64,000 bases of DNA from an uncultured Prevotellaceae bacterium. Its GTDB lineage: Bacteria; Bacteroidota; Bacteroidia; Bacteroidales; Bacteroidaceae. Below the pieces are notes generated by a model. That model worked only from the letters and a program-made list of their open reading frames with translations. It was not told the origin of the DNA and searched no databases. Below are positions 1-7,325 of this stretch, piece by piece. How positions within the stretch are numbered: position 1 is the first letter of the stretch; the number at the start of each line of letters is the position of its first letter. The stretch spans positions 1-64,000 of the forward strand of contig CACYKA010000020.1 in assembly GCA_902774795.1 (NCBI GenBank). Reading direction: 5' to 3'. A program made the position numbers and the translations under genes.

Positions 1-750
1 GCACCGACGATACCCTCCATCACATTGTGCAGTTCATCGTTTGTCGCCACGTTGCCATCGGCCTTTACGTGTGTGTAGAAGTCGGCATAATGATTGAAGT
101 CGCCCGCCAATTGGTGTGTATTTCCTTCGTCCACGTAAGGTTTCATGTAGTCATACCACTCCGTCGCCCCGTCGTTGTTACAGGTATTGCCGGCGCAGAT
201 GCGGATCCCCTCAAAGAACGGGTCTTCCTTTATCAGCTTGGCCACGGCTTTGAAGTCGGCCTTTGTACCCTGGTTGCTGGCTGTTACGTCCGGCTCGTTG
301 AAGGGAGCGATGGAGACCACTTTCAGACCATAGTTCTGCACATATTTCAGTGTGGCCTTGATGACCTTGTACCATGCTTCGGGGTGATGTGTATAGACTT
401 CCGTATTGATGTCAACAGGGTCGGAATTGAGAAGAAGCCCATCGGGATGAGTGAGCGAGATATGGCGAAGGCGATTCTTCAGATAATTTAGCTGTCGTGT
501 GGACAGGGTGCCATCTTCATTCAAGGCATCCATCACCTGAAACGAGATACGTCCATACGTCAGACGGTCGCGCCCGATGAAGTTGATGCCGCGCAGCACG
601 TTGCCCTCGTCGTCCCAAGCCGTGATACATGGAAGCATGAGGAACATCGGCAGTTCCTGAAGGATTCTGTGCACAGGCAAATGGGGCACACAAGAAGGCC
701 CCCATCGTCAGGAGGCAAGTCAGACTTTTTTTCATCAGTATTTGTTTCAT
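1..750 (-). pseudogene. Frameshifted exported glycoside hydrolase (clan GH-A-like), partial
   Basis: The start at 750 gives a clear signal peptide (MKQILMKKSL..., ending near ACAQ at residue 28). That frame then runs into a stop near 517. The rest of the protein is in the +1 frame, open from about 700 to the window edge, and reads like a secreted Bacteroidota glycosidase. It contains an IAPFNEPD motif, where NEP is the usual acid/base site of clan GH-A beta/alpha barrels, and downstream motifs such as NTHQLAG and DELHNVMEG. The frames must be joined somewhere between about 620 and 700, so the gene is broken by a small indel, or the sequence has an error. The C-terminal part lies outside the window. 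A consensus promoter (872-902) still precedes it. The exact family (GH30-like or an unnumbered Bacteroidota family) is not settled. Confidence 0.65.
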
Positions 751-871
751 AAAACCAAGGCTTTTAGCTGAACGTGAAATAATAGCGAATGCTTAATTTA
801 CCAATAAGATTTCCGAGGCCGGCACGCTTGCTGCCTCTTCATCGTGAGCACTTCGTCTCACAATGCGGTTG

Positions 872-902
872 CAAAGGTAAGAAAAATATCTGAAACTTCA
901 AA
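872..902 (-). promoter_or_regulatory. Bacteroidota promoter of the broken glycosidase
   Basis: On the minus strand TTG (899-901) is followed after 19 bases by TACCTTTG (872-879). This matches the Bacteroidota sigma factor consensus (TTTG at -33, TAnnTTTG at -7). The transcript would have a leader of roughly 110 bases before the start at 750. Confidence 0.7.
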
Positions 903-935
903 ACAATTGCCCGATTTTTTGTTTGGAGGCTCTAT

Positions 936-983
936 TTTTCAATAACCTTGCGTTATTGCGCAATAACCCTGCGTTATTGAAAA
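936..983. repeat. Palindrome built of repeated GTTATTG / CAATAAC units
   Basis: ttttcaataac and gttattgaaaa form the outer arms. The inner part repeats the same heptamers around a central CG, with the spacers ccttg and ccctg the only mismatches. Both strands could fold into a long hairpin. It lies between the two leftward promoters and could end transcription from the one at 1316-1346, though this is inference. Confidence 0.6.
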
Positions 984-1232
984 TTAAGGCAAGGTTACTG
1001 GATTTTGGAACATCCCGATTGGGTTAAAAAAACGAAGCGGCGGACGGACATCAACGAAACACCGTATCGAGAGCCACGGTACGGCGTATCAAGGGTCATG
1101 AAACGGCGTTTCGATTTGTGCAGTCAGTTCTGTCGAATGAAAAGGGAGAATCAATCGAATGAAAAGGGAGATTCAATCGGGTGAATAGGGACAAACCCTT
1201 TAGCCGGACAACTGGACGGCTCGGGGCAGACG

Positions 1233-1274
1233 GAAAGACGGCTTAGGGCATCCAACCGTCTGCCTTAAGCCGTC
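1233..1274. repeat. Inverted repeat with alternative pairings
   Basis: GACGGCTTA near 1236 pairs with TAAGCCGTC near 1266. GCAGACGG (about 1226) can instead pair with CCGTCTGC (about 1255). Two mutually exclusive stems share the same sequence. It lies just downstream of the orphan promoter at 1316-1346 in the direction of its transcription. Confidence 0.5.
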
Positions 1275-1315
1275 TCAATATGAATTTTTGTGCTTTTCCT
1301 CTTTCGTAATCAGTG

Positions 1316-1346
1316 CAAAGATACAAAATTTTAAGGCAAAATGCAA
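1316..1346 (-). promoter_or_regulatory. Consensus promoter without a downstream gene
   Basis: On the minus strand TTG (1344-1346) is followed after exactly 20 bases by TATCTTTG (1316-1323), a full Bacteroidota promoter. It begins just past the stop of the SGNH esterase and points into the 430-base stretch that has no reading frame before the next promoter. It may drive a small RNA or be left over from a deleted gene. Confidence 0.6.
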
Positions 1347-1363
1347 GTTTTTTTGGCAAAAAC

Positions 1364-2110
1364 TTACTTTTTCTTCTTCTCCAAAGCCTTGCTGACTTGC
1401 TGGGCGAAGGCGGTCATGCCTTTCACTGAGGGGTGTCCTGCCTGCTTCTCGATGTCCTTTAGGTCGAGGCACTCTACATCGTAGTGCTTGCAGATGGTGT
1501 GGACGGACTCGTTGATGCTCTCGCGGAGTTCGCTGTTGAGGATGAAGAGCAGGCGTGCTGTCGGGTAGTTGCCCTTCAGGTCGTAGAGCATCTTCGCCAT
1601 TGCTGGACGGAAGTAGTAGAGCTGCTCCGTAGTCCAGTTGCCATAGACATAGTCGCCGATGGGCGAGCCAGCCCATGAGTCGTTGGTGCCGCCGCAGATG
1701 AGGATGATGTCAGGATTGCCGAGGGTATTGGTACGGTTCACGAACGAGCGGTTGCTGTAGTCGCGGTAGTCCTGCAGGCCTGCTATCGGCACGCGGGGCT
1801 CGTTGCCCTTCTTGTAGCCGGAATAGCAGATGGTTGCACCTGAATAGGAATTGTTCACCTCAAGGCTATAGCTCTTGTTGCTGCCGATGAGCTGGCGCCA
1901 CCAGGTCTCTTCCACCTTCGTAACGTCGTTGTTCTTGTTGCGGTAAGGACTTTCGGGCTTGAAATACCAGATGGCGTTGGTGTCGTTGGACATGCAGCCG
2001 TCAAAGGTAGAGTAGCTGTCGCCCAAAACAGACACTTTCTGTGCCTGAGTGAAGAGTGAAGAGTGAAGAGTGAAGAATAATATGAGTGTGATTACTTTAA
2101 GTATTCGCAT
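1364..2110 (-). CDS. Exported SGNH/GDSL-family esterase
   Basis: This 248-residue protein starts with a signal peptide (about 1-24, ending TQAQ). The SGNH fold follows with block I GDSYS (nucleophile Ser32), block III GGTNDSW, and block V HPSVKG near the C-terminus supplying the catalytic His. The family removes acyl or acetyl groups from sugars or lipids; the substrate is not readable here. It overlaps the end of the double esterase upstream by 19 bases, so the two are probably co-transcribed and may deacetylate the same glycan. The signal peptide contains FTLHSSLFT, encoded by a tandem gtgaaga-type repeat (2046-2078) that also occurs in the neighbouring gene. Family assignment is firm and the substrate is inference. 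Confidence 0.85.
   Translation of the reverse strand: MRILKVITLILFFTLHSSLFTQAQKVSVLGDSYSTFDGCMSNDTNAIWYFKPESPYRNKNNDVTKVEETWWRQLIGSNKSYSLEVNNSYSGATICYSGYKKGNEPRVPIAGLQDYRDYSNRSFVNRTNTLGNPDIILICGGTNDSWAGSPIGDYVYGNWTTEQLYYFRPAMAKMLYDLKGNYPTARLLFILNSELRESINESVHTICKHYDVECLDLKDIEKQAGHPSVKGMTAFAQQVSKALEKKKK
2046..2078. repeat. Tandem agagtgaag-type repeat inside a signal-peptide coding region
   Basis: About four copies of a unit close to gtgaaga lie in tandem. Read on the minus strand they encode the hydrophobic TLHSSLFT segment of the SGNH esterase signal peptide. The same unit recurs at 3826-3858. Confidence 0.8.
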
Positions 2111-3870
2111 AATGGTGATTTGTTTGCTTTAAGTCCCTTAGCAAGACTGAGGGCATTGTTGCGTGCTCCGAGCAGTGATGTGTGGGTGTGATCGTGGTTG
2201 AAATAGATGGAAGCCTCCTCTTTTGCCTTTGCAGCATCGCCATCTTTGCGTGCAAACTTCTTGTCGAGGAAGTCGGCAGAGATATTATGTACATCGACGA
2301 ATTCGCAGCCGTTCTCCTTAGCCACCTTTTCGTCCCACTGCGGAATGTAGTTGTTGTTGCGGCGCTCAATCTTTCCGCCAGACCACTCGTTGCGCGGCGT
2401 GAAAGAGACGATTACAGGTATGGCACCCTTCTCCTTTGCATCGGCAATCATCTTGTGTATGTACCATCCGAAGGAATAGACCACCTCGTACTTGCCGGAG
2501 TTCTTTGACTTGAACACCTTGCATGAGTCTTCGGCACACGCTATGACGCCGCGTTCCTTGTCCCTGTCGATAGGGCCGATGTCGTTATGTCCGAACTGTA
2601 TGAGGACATAGTCGCCTGGGCGCAGGGTCTGATAGACCTCTTCCCAACGGTTCTCATTGAGGTAGGTGCGTGTGGAGCGGCCTGCCTTTGCGCAGTTGAT
2701 GAAGGTACACTTGCTCTCGTCGAATACGGTATAGCCCTGTGAACCCCATCCCCACATGCCGTCAGGATTCTTGTCCTCGTTCTTGCCCGTAGAGTCGCCG
2801 CAGAGGAATATGCGCACGGCAGACTTCTTCTGCTCGGCAGTCTTCTTCTTTGGAATGACATTGCCTTTCTTGTCGTAGTTGTTCGGCTCCCAAGCAAGAA
2901 GTTTCTCTTCGTAGTCAGGATGAACCTTCTCCTTTATGAGGTAGGTCTTCAGCACAGCCACCTGCGGGTCGTTGCATGCATCCAGTCCCTCAGCTGCCGA
3001 TGCAGCGTTCATCTTTGCCCCGAAGGCAGAACTGTGTATCTTGTCGAGGAAGAAGTGATAGTCTGTCTTCCATGGGCCGTAAGCCTCCAGTTTCTTAGCA
3101 GAGATGTCGTTGAGGTCAATGACGGGCACGTTCATCTCCTTGCCAATAGCGAAGATGGCAGGCGTGAAGTCGCTCAGCTTGCGCTGTATGGTCTTGCCGT
3201 CTTTCTCGTAGGCATTGCGCGGTGTGAGAGTAAAGAGCACAGGCGTAGCACCTTTGGCGCGCACTTCGCTGATGAAACGTCGTGTGTAACCGCCGAAGGT
3301 ATAGACGGTGTCCTGCTTCTTTGTCACCTTATTATATATAATAATAGAGTCTTCCGAAAGGCTCAACTTCCCGTTAGGGCGATAAGAGGAGCGTGCGCGG
3401 ATGGAGTCGATGGGTCCGTTGTCGTTATGTCCCAGTTCCAGGAAAACGTAGTCGCCAGCCTTTACTCCGCTGAGCGTGCGTTTCCACAGGTCAGGACTTT
3501 TGTAGAACGTGCGTGGTGAGGTTCCACCCAGCGCATGGTTCTCGACGGTTATCTTGTTCTCGTCAAAATACTCATGCTCAAAATATCCCCATCCCCATTG
3601 GCCGTTGTTGCCGTTGCCCATAGTGCCGGTACGCATGGTGCTGTTACCTACGAGGAAGAGCACGGGATTGTTGCCCTTGCGTGAAGAGCCTGGCACAGGA
3701 CGCGCCTGATTGGCAAAGGCAATGGAGTCGGCAGTAAGGTCGCGGACGCCGTTGATGTCAAGCCATATGTCATCATTCTTCTGACCGTTGGCAGTCAGAA
3801 GGGGTAGGGAGAACAGAATGGCTATGAGTGAAGAATGAAGAGTGAAGAGTGAAGAATAAATTCTTTTCAT
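2092..3870 (-). CDS. Exported two-domain rhamnogalacturonan acetylesterase-like protein
   Basis: This 592-residue protein has a signal peptide (about 1-30, ending LTANGQ) and two tandem SGNH domains of the CE12 / rhamnogalacturonan-acetylesterase type. Domain 1 (about 68-300) carries GNST with Ser77, GHNDNGPID and a late DKIHSSAFGA motif. Domain 2 (about 352-590) carries GDST with Ser360, GHNDIGPID and NHDHTHTSLLG. CE12 enzymes remove acetyl groups from the pectin backbone. Block I of domain 1 has Asn where domain 2 has Asp, so the two active sites may differ in activity or substrate. Both retain Ser and His. The gene lies in a likely operon with the SGNH esterase downstream (19-base overlap) and an unknown exported protein upstream (38-base gap). 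Its signal peptide also contains the repeat-encoded LFTLHSSL. Confidence 0.85.
   Translation of the reverse strand: MKRIYSSLFTLHSSLIAILFSLPLLTANGQKNDDIWLDINGVRDLTADSIAFANQARPVPGSSRKGNNPVLFLVGNSTMRTGTMGNGNNGQWGWGYFEHEYFDENKITVENHALGGTSPRTFYKSPDLWKRTLSGVKAGDYVFLELGHNDNGPIDSIRARSSYRPNGKLSLSEDSIIIYNKVTKKQDTVYTFGGYTRRFISEVRAKGATPVLFTLTPRNAYEKDGKTIQRKLSDFTPAIFAIGKEMNVPVIDLNDISAKKLEAYGPWKTDYHFFLDKIHSSAFGAKMNAASAAEGLDACNDPQVAVLKTYLIKEKVHPDYEEKLLAWEPNNYDKKGNVIPKKKTAEQKKSAVRIFLCGDSTGKNEDKNPDGMWGWGSQGYTVFDESKCTFINCAKAGRSTRTYLNENRWEEVYQTLRPGDYVLIQFGHNDIGPIDRDKERGVIACAEDSCKVFKSKNSGKYEVVYSFGWYIHKMIADAKEKGAIPVIVSFTPRNEWSGGKIERRNNNYIPQWDEKVAKENGCEFVDVHNISADFLDKKFARKDGDAAKAKEEASIYFNHDHTHTSLLGARNNALSLAKGLKANKSPLCEYLK
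3826..3858. repeat. Second tandem agagtgaag-type repeat in a signal-peptide coding region
   Basis: Units of agtgaaga/agtgaatga type lie in tandem and encode SSLFTLHSSL in the signal peptide of the double acetylesterase. It is the same repeat family as 2046-2078 in the adjacent gene. Confidence 0.8.
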
Positions 3871-3908
3871 GTGTTAATAGGTTGTTAGTAGTTTATACTT
3901 TTGTTCTG

Positions 3909-4625
3909 TTATTCCTTCAGGAAGAAAGTCTTATATACATTCAGCATCGACTTCCTGCTTCCGTAGAGCACTTCTGCAGAGCGAGTATAACCGCGATAGG
4001 TCTTTTTCGTCTCCTTGTCATCGAGATGCTTCAGGATTTCACTCTCGCGTGCCTCAAAAGTTTCGCCGTCCTTGAGAATGTAATAGATATGCTTTGTCAC
4101 CAGCGGTTCCATATCTTCCCTTGTGAGGGCGTTGTTGTTGGCAACTGATGTCGTAAAATCTGCAAATCCGGCTCCCAGTACGCTGCTTTCAGCAACACCC
4201 ATGTGTGCCATCTGGTACTTCTTGTTGAAGTCCTCCATATCGACGGATGTTGCTTCATACAGGCGCATCACCTTACCGTTAATGGTGTCTTCGCTTATCA
4301 CCTTGCACATCTTGTTGGCAACGTTGTAATACGTGTCTCCGTTAGGGAATGATACCTGATTGATAGTTCCCGGCTGAGCTTCCAGCTTTGTCTTGTTGTC
4401 TCTCCCGCTGATAAACCACAAGGTGGTATTCCGCAGATGGATATTGGCTTTCGCTTTTACAACCTTATTGGTTGGTCCAACTAAAATGCGTGCGTCGGTA
4501 AAGTCCTCGTAAATGAATGGCCATACGGCTACCGGGCGGTATTTGTCCTCTGCATGTGCAGCCATTGGCAATTGCAGTAAAAACAATACTGCAAACAGAT
4601 ATTTTGTAAAAGTCTTCTGTTGCAT
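3909..4625 (-). CDS. Exported protein of unknown function
   Basis: This 238-residue protein begins with a signal peptide (about 1-25, ending AAHAED). The mature part has no motif I can name. It has a beta-rich first half (YRPVAVWPFIYEDFTDARIL...) and a charged C-terminal third (HLDDKETKKTYRGYTRSAEVLYG) that ends KTFFLKE. No lipobox or membrane segment is present, so it is probably periplasmic. It sits 26 bases after the metallophosphoesterase and 38 bases before the double acetylesterase on the same strand, which suggests co-transcription but not a shared function. I do not recognise the family. Confidence 0.75.
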   Translation of the reverse strand: MQQKTFTKYLFAVLFLLQLPMAAHAEDKYRPVAVWPFIYEDFTDARILVGPTNKVVKAKANIHLRNTTLWFISGRDNKTKLEAQPGTINQVSFPNGDTYYNVANKMCKVISEDTINGKVMRLYEATSVDMEDFNKKYQMAHMGVAESSVLGAGFADFTTSVANNNALTREDMEPLVTKHIYYILKDGETFEARESEILKHLDDKETKKTYRGYTRSAEVLYGSRKSMLNVYKTFFLKE

Positions 4626-4651
4626 TTCTTTTTTGGGTGTTATAAATAATG

Positions 4652-5641
4652 TTATTTTGTTTTCTTTAGTGTTATGACAACGATTTCTCTCGGCATACCG
4701 AACCTGAACGGCAGATTGCCTCCGAAGCCGGTCGATACGCTGAGCAATGCCTTGGTGGGTGTGTCATCATAGAATTCTCCGCCCCATTCGTCATAGACAT
4801 ACTTTACAGGTGTCCATCCGCAAATTGCGAACTGTGCTCCGTGAGTATGTCCTGCAAGAGTAATGTTCGGCCTGATAGCAGGCAGAAGATGCTTCTTCCA
4901 TGCATTCGGGTCGTGCGACAGGAAGAGGGTGAATGTCTGCGGAACGGGAGTCTTGGTGGCTGGATTTATGGTAAGCCCTTTCAGGGTCTTTTTCAGGTCC
5001 CCCAGCTGTGGGAACGGTTTCTTGCCCCAGTTCTCCTCTCCCAATACGAGGATGCTGTCGCTGTCACGGTGAATATAGAAATGTTCGTTTTCGAGCATTT
5101 TCCATCCGAACGATTTCTGTAAGTCGCGTGTCTTCTGGATTTCCTTTTTCTGCTTGGAGAGGGAGAGCCCGGTATATGAGCAGTAGTCGTGATTGCCCAT
5201 AACCGTGAGCACTCCGTCTTTAGCTTTAAGTGAAGAGAACTCCTCCTTGAAAGGTTCCAGCTCTGTGGGAAGCAAGGTCTGCAAATCTCCAACCATGCAG
5301 ATGAGGTCGGGATTCAGGGAGTTTATCTTTTCCACTCCGTCTTTCAGCAGTCCATTGTATGGTCCCCAGAAAGAACCTCCTGTATGTACATCCGTCACTT
5401 GTACTATTTTGTAGCCGTCGAAAGCCTCTGGTATGTCATTGCTTTCATACGTCACTTCTCTTACCTGCAACTGCCAGAAGCCCCATGTGAAGCCGTATAT
5501 GATTATGAACAGCAGGACAAGGGGAAACAATGCAAGGCATTTCTTCCATATTGCTTTTGCCAGAATAAGTTTGTATGCTGCAATTATCGACAGCACCAAT
5601 ACGATAGCTATGATTATCGATGGCAATAATACTTTGAACAT
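4652..5641 (-). CDS. Membrane-anchored metallophosphoesterase (YkuE-like)
   Basis: This 329-residue protein has two N-terminal membrane helices (about 4-24 and 34-55). A calcineurin-like phosphoesterase domain follows. The full metal-binding set is visible in order: DVHTGG, GDLQT, GNHDYC, a late HDPN and GHTHGAQ. Members of this family with N-terminal helices act on phosphodiesters or lipid-linked phosphates at the membrane; the substrate is not predictable. It is followed by the unknown exported protein. Between it and secG upstream there are 62 bases with no clear promoter, so it may be read from the secG operon. Confidence 0.85.
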   Translation of the reverse strand: MFKVLLPSIIIAIVLVLSIIAAYKLILAKAIWKKCLALFPLVLLFIIIYGFTWGFWQLQVREVTYESNDIPEAFDGYKIVQVTDVHTGGSFWGPYNGLLKDGVEKINSLNPDLICMVGDLQTLLPTELEPFKEEFSSLKAKDGVLTVMGNHDYCSYTGLSLSKQKKEIQKTRDLQKSFGWKMLENEHFYIHRDSDSILVLGEENWGKKPFPQLGDLKKTLKGLTINPATKTPVPQTFTLFLSHDPNAWKKHLLPAIRPNITLAGHTHGAQFAICGWTPVKYVYDEWGGEFYDDTPTKALLSVSTGFGGNLPFRFGMPREIVVITLKKTK

Positions 5642-5703
5642 CTTTTGTGTTTATTTGTTGTGTGTGTTGGATTATACAATAAGGAGTAGCGAACAGCAGG
5701 CTT

Positions 5704-6051
5704 TTATTTCTTTGCTGCTGTGTCGCCTGCAGCCTGCTGTGGTGCAGCGCCGAATCCCTGTACGTTCTGTGGGTTTGTTGTTGCCTGCTCTGTAGCAGCC
5801 TGCTCGATAACAGAACCTTCTGTTACTGACTGAGGTGCTGTGTAAGCACATGCAATGCTAATCACAACCATTGCAGCTGCAAGAGTCCATGTAGCCTTTT
5901 CAATGAAGTTAGTGGTCTGACGAACGCCGGCTACGCTGTTTGCACTTGCAAAACCTGAAGCCAGGCCGCCGCCCTTAGACTCTTGAATGAGAACGATACC
6001 AATCATCAGCAAAGCTGCCAATACGATGAGAATTACTAGTAATGTGTACAT
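5704..6051 (-). CDS. secG: Preprotein translocase subunit SecG
   Basis: This 115-residue protein has two membrane helices (about 3-22 and 53-72) joined by the characteristic loop IQESKGGGLASGF. The C-terminus is a low-complexity Gln/Ala-rich tail (EQAATEQATTNPQNVQGFGAAPQQAAG), as in Bacteroidales SecG proteins. SecG is the accessory subunit of the SecYEG channel in the inner membrane. It is the last gene of the rlmN-to-secG group, 21 bases after the TPR protein. Confidence 0.93.
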   Translation of the reverse strand: MYTLLVILIVLAALLMIGIVLIQESKGGGLASGFASANSVAGVRQTTNFIEKATWTLAAAMVVISIACAYTAPQSVTEGSVIEQAATEQATTNPQNVQGFGAAPQQAAGDTAAKK

Positions 6052-6072
6052 TGTTTTGAAAAATTTAAATTA

Positions 6073-6810
6073 TTATTTTTGTTGACTAATTATTAACTTT
6101 TGTAGGAATCTCTCCTGATCCTTGAAATATGGATTCTTCTTCTTCGATTTCTTGTTTATTGCCTGTATGACATTCAGAGCCTTGTCATAGCGACCTTGTT
6201 TAATATATATGTTCGCCATGTTCTCGGTCAGTACGTCATCGGCCTTTATCTCTCCGTCTTCTTCGGAGTCGTCGTTAACCATCGCCACCTCTGGGGTGTA
6301 CTCCGGCTTTTCCTTCAGCGTAAGCTTTCCGCCGGCATTGTTGAGGAACTCGTCGATGATGTCGAGAGACTTGTTCTCTTCTTTCTGCATTTCTACATCA
6401 ACGGAGAGCAGGTAGCTCATGTAGTCGTCCTTGGCATCTACTGCCGTAGGCTTCCTGGTTTGTCCTGCCTCTTCCTCATCGTTTGGAATGTTATGCAGGA
6501 AGTTGTCTATGAGCGATGCAGTACGGCTCTGTGTTACCTCCGTATCCTGTGTCAATGTTTCCTTATGCTTCTCCTTCACTCCGTAGTGTGCTGCCTCAAC
6601 GAGGTCGAAGAGCACTTTTCTGTCAGTAAGGAATATTGCTGCCCTTCTCAGTTCATCGTCGAACGTCGGGTCGTGCAGCAGAAAGAGATTCTTCAGCAGC
6701 AGGATGCGTGCCGGCTGATAATATGGATACTCAGCCGTAATCTTACGCAGTTCGTACAGCGTCTGACGGTTGAGGTTCTCCGGATGTTTTATGAGTGTTT
6801 CTGTTACCAA
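6073..6810 (-). CDS. Tetratricopeptide-repeat-like protein
   Basis: This 245-residue soluble protein has no signal peptide. The N-terminal half (LIKHPENLNRQTLYELRKIT...YYQPARILLL) is helical and is typically found in this position in Bacteroidales. The middle is acidic. The C-terminus (about 200-240) contains a TPR-like unit, ENMANIYIKQGRYDKALNVI. Its function is unknown. It overlaps the end of lptE by 7 bases and precedes secG by 21 bases. This position between two envelope-export genes is conserved in the group, which hints at a role in envelope assembly, but no direct evidence exists here. Confidence 0.8.
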   Translation of the reverse strand: MVTETLIKHPENLNRQTLYELRKITAEYPYYQPARILLLKNLFLLHDPTFDDELRRAAIFLTDRKVLFDLVEAAHYGVKEKHKETLTQDTEVTQSRTASLIDNFLHNIPNDEEEAGQTRKPTAVDAKDDYMSYLLSVDVEMQKEENKSLDIIDEFLNNAGGKLTLKEKPEYTPEVAMVNDDSEEDGEIKADDVLTENMANIYIKQGRYDKALNVIQAINKKSKKKNPYFKDQERFLQKLIISQQK

Positions 6811-7325
6811 TTTGCTACTGTTGCGTTAAATATCTGGTCGCAAATGTCCTTTGACATCTGTGTTACCAGTTGTTCCTGAACTGCACTGAGATTGACTGTT
6901 GTCTCGTACGATGCCGTTGCCGTGAAACTCTTCTCGAAGTCTTCGCTGTGGTTCTTGGTGTTGGTGAATCGCACATTGACCGTCATTGACAGCTCTGTCT
7001 GTGCCGAATAACCTTCTGCCGAAACGGATTTGTTCCTCTGCTGGTACTGTGTTATCTCACCTTCCACTTTCAGGTCGCCGTTACGCTTTACCTGTATGAG
7101 CTTCGTGTATGAGCCGTACATATCTTTCAGCTGGTTGTTGAAGATTGGCTGCATAGGCCCCCATACGTAAGATGCACGAATAGGGAAATCGTTTATCTGT
7201 ATGGTCTTCGTCTTTGTATAGTCGATGCTGGCACCGTTGAACTTGTATGACACAGAGCATGCTGTAATCATTGTCAGGGTTACGGCACAGATGAATGTCA
7301 GTATGATTATTTTCTTACAGTCCAT
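6804..7325 (-). CDS. lptE: LptE-like outer-membrane lipoprotein for LPS assembly
   Basis: This 173-residue protein starts with a lipoprotein signal (MITAC, lipid-anchored Cys23). The mature part opens with CSVSYKFNGASIDY, the pattern of Bacteroidota LptE proteins, and continues with alternating beta strands. LptE plugs LptD, the pore that inserts lipopolysaccharide into the outer leaflet. It overlaps the sigma-54 activator upstream by 11 bases and the TPR protein by 7 bases, so translation is probably coupled. Identification rests on the lipobox, length, fold pattern and this conserved gene order. Confidence 0.82.
   Translation of the reverse strand: MDCKKIIILTFICAVTLTMITACSVSYKFNGASIDYTKTKTIQINDFPIRASYVWGPMQPIFNNQLKDMYGSYTKLIQVKRNGDLKVEGEITQYQQRNKSVSAEGYSAQTELSMTVNVRFTNTKNHSEDFEKSFTATASYETTVNLSAVQEQLVTQMSKDICDQIFNATVANW

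Larger units (their letters stand above)
751..1363. other. Gene-free region of 613 bases with palindromes, short repeats and two leftward promoters
   Basis: No credible reading frame is present. From left to right the gap holds the glycosidase promoter (872-902), an AT-rich palindrome (936-983), a stretch with tcgaatgaaaagggaga repeated in tandem near 1134-1180, a GC-richer hairpin (1233-1274) and an orphan promoter (1316-1346). It may encode a structured RNA or be the remains of a lost gene. The sequence alone does not decide. Confidence 0.6.

Noticed and set aside
27-491. 154-codon open frame on the plus strand over the broken glycosidase
   Set aside because: The minus-strand frame carries recognisable glycosidase motifs here; the plus frame has none.
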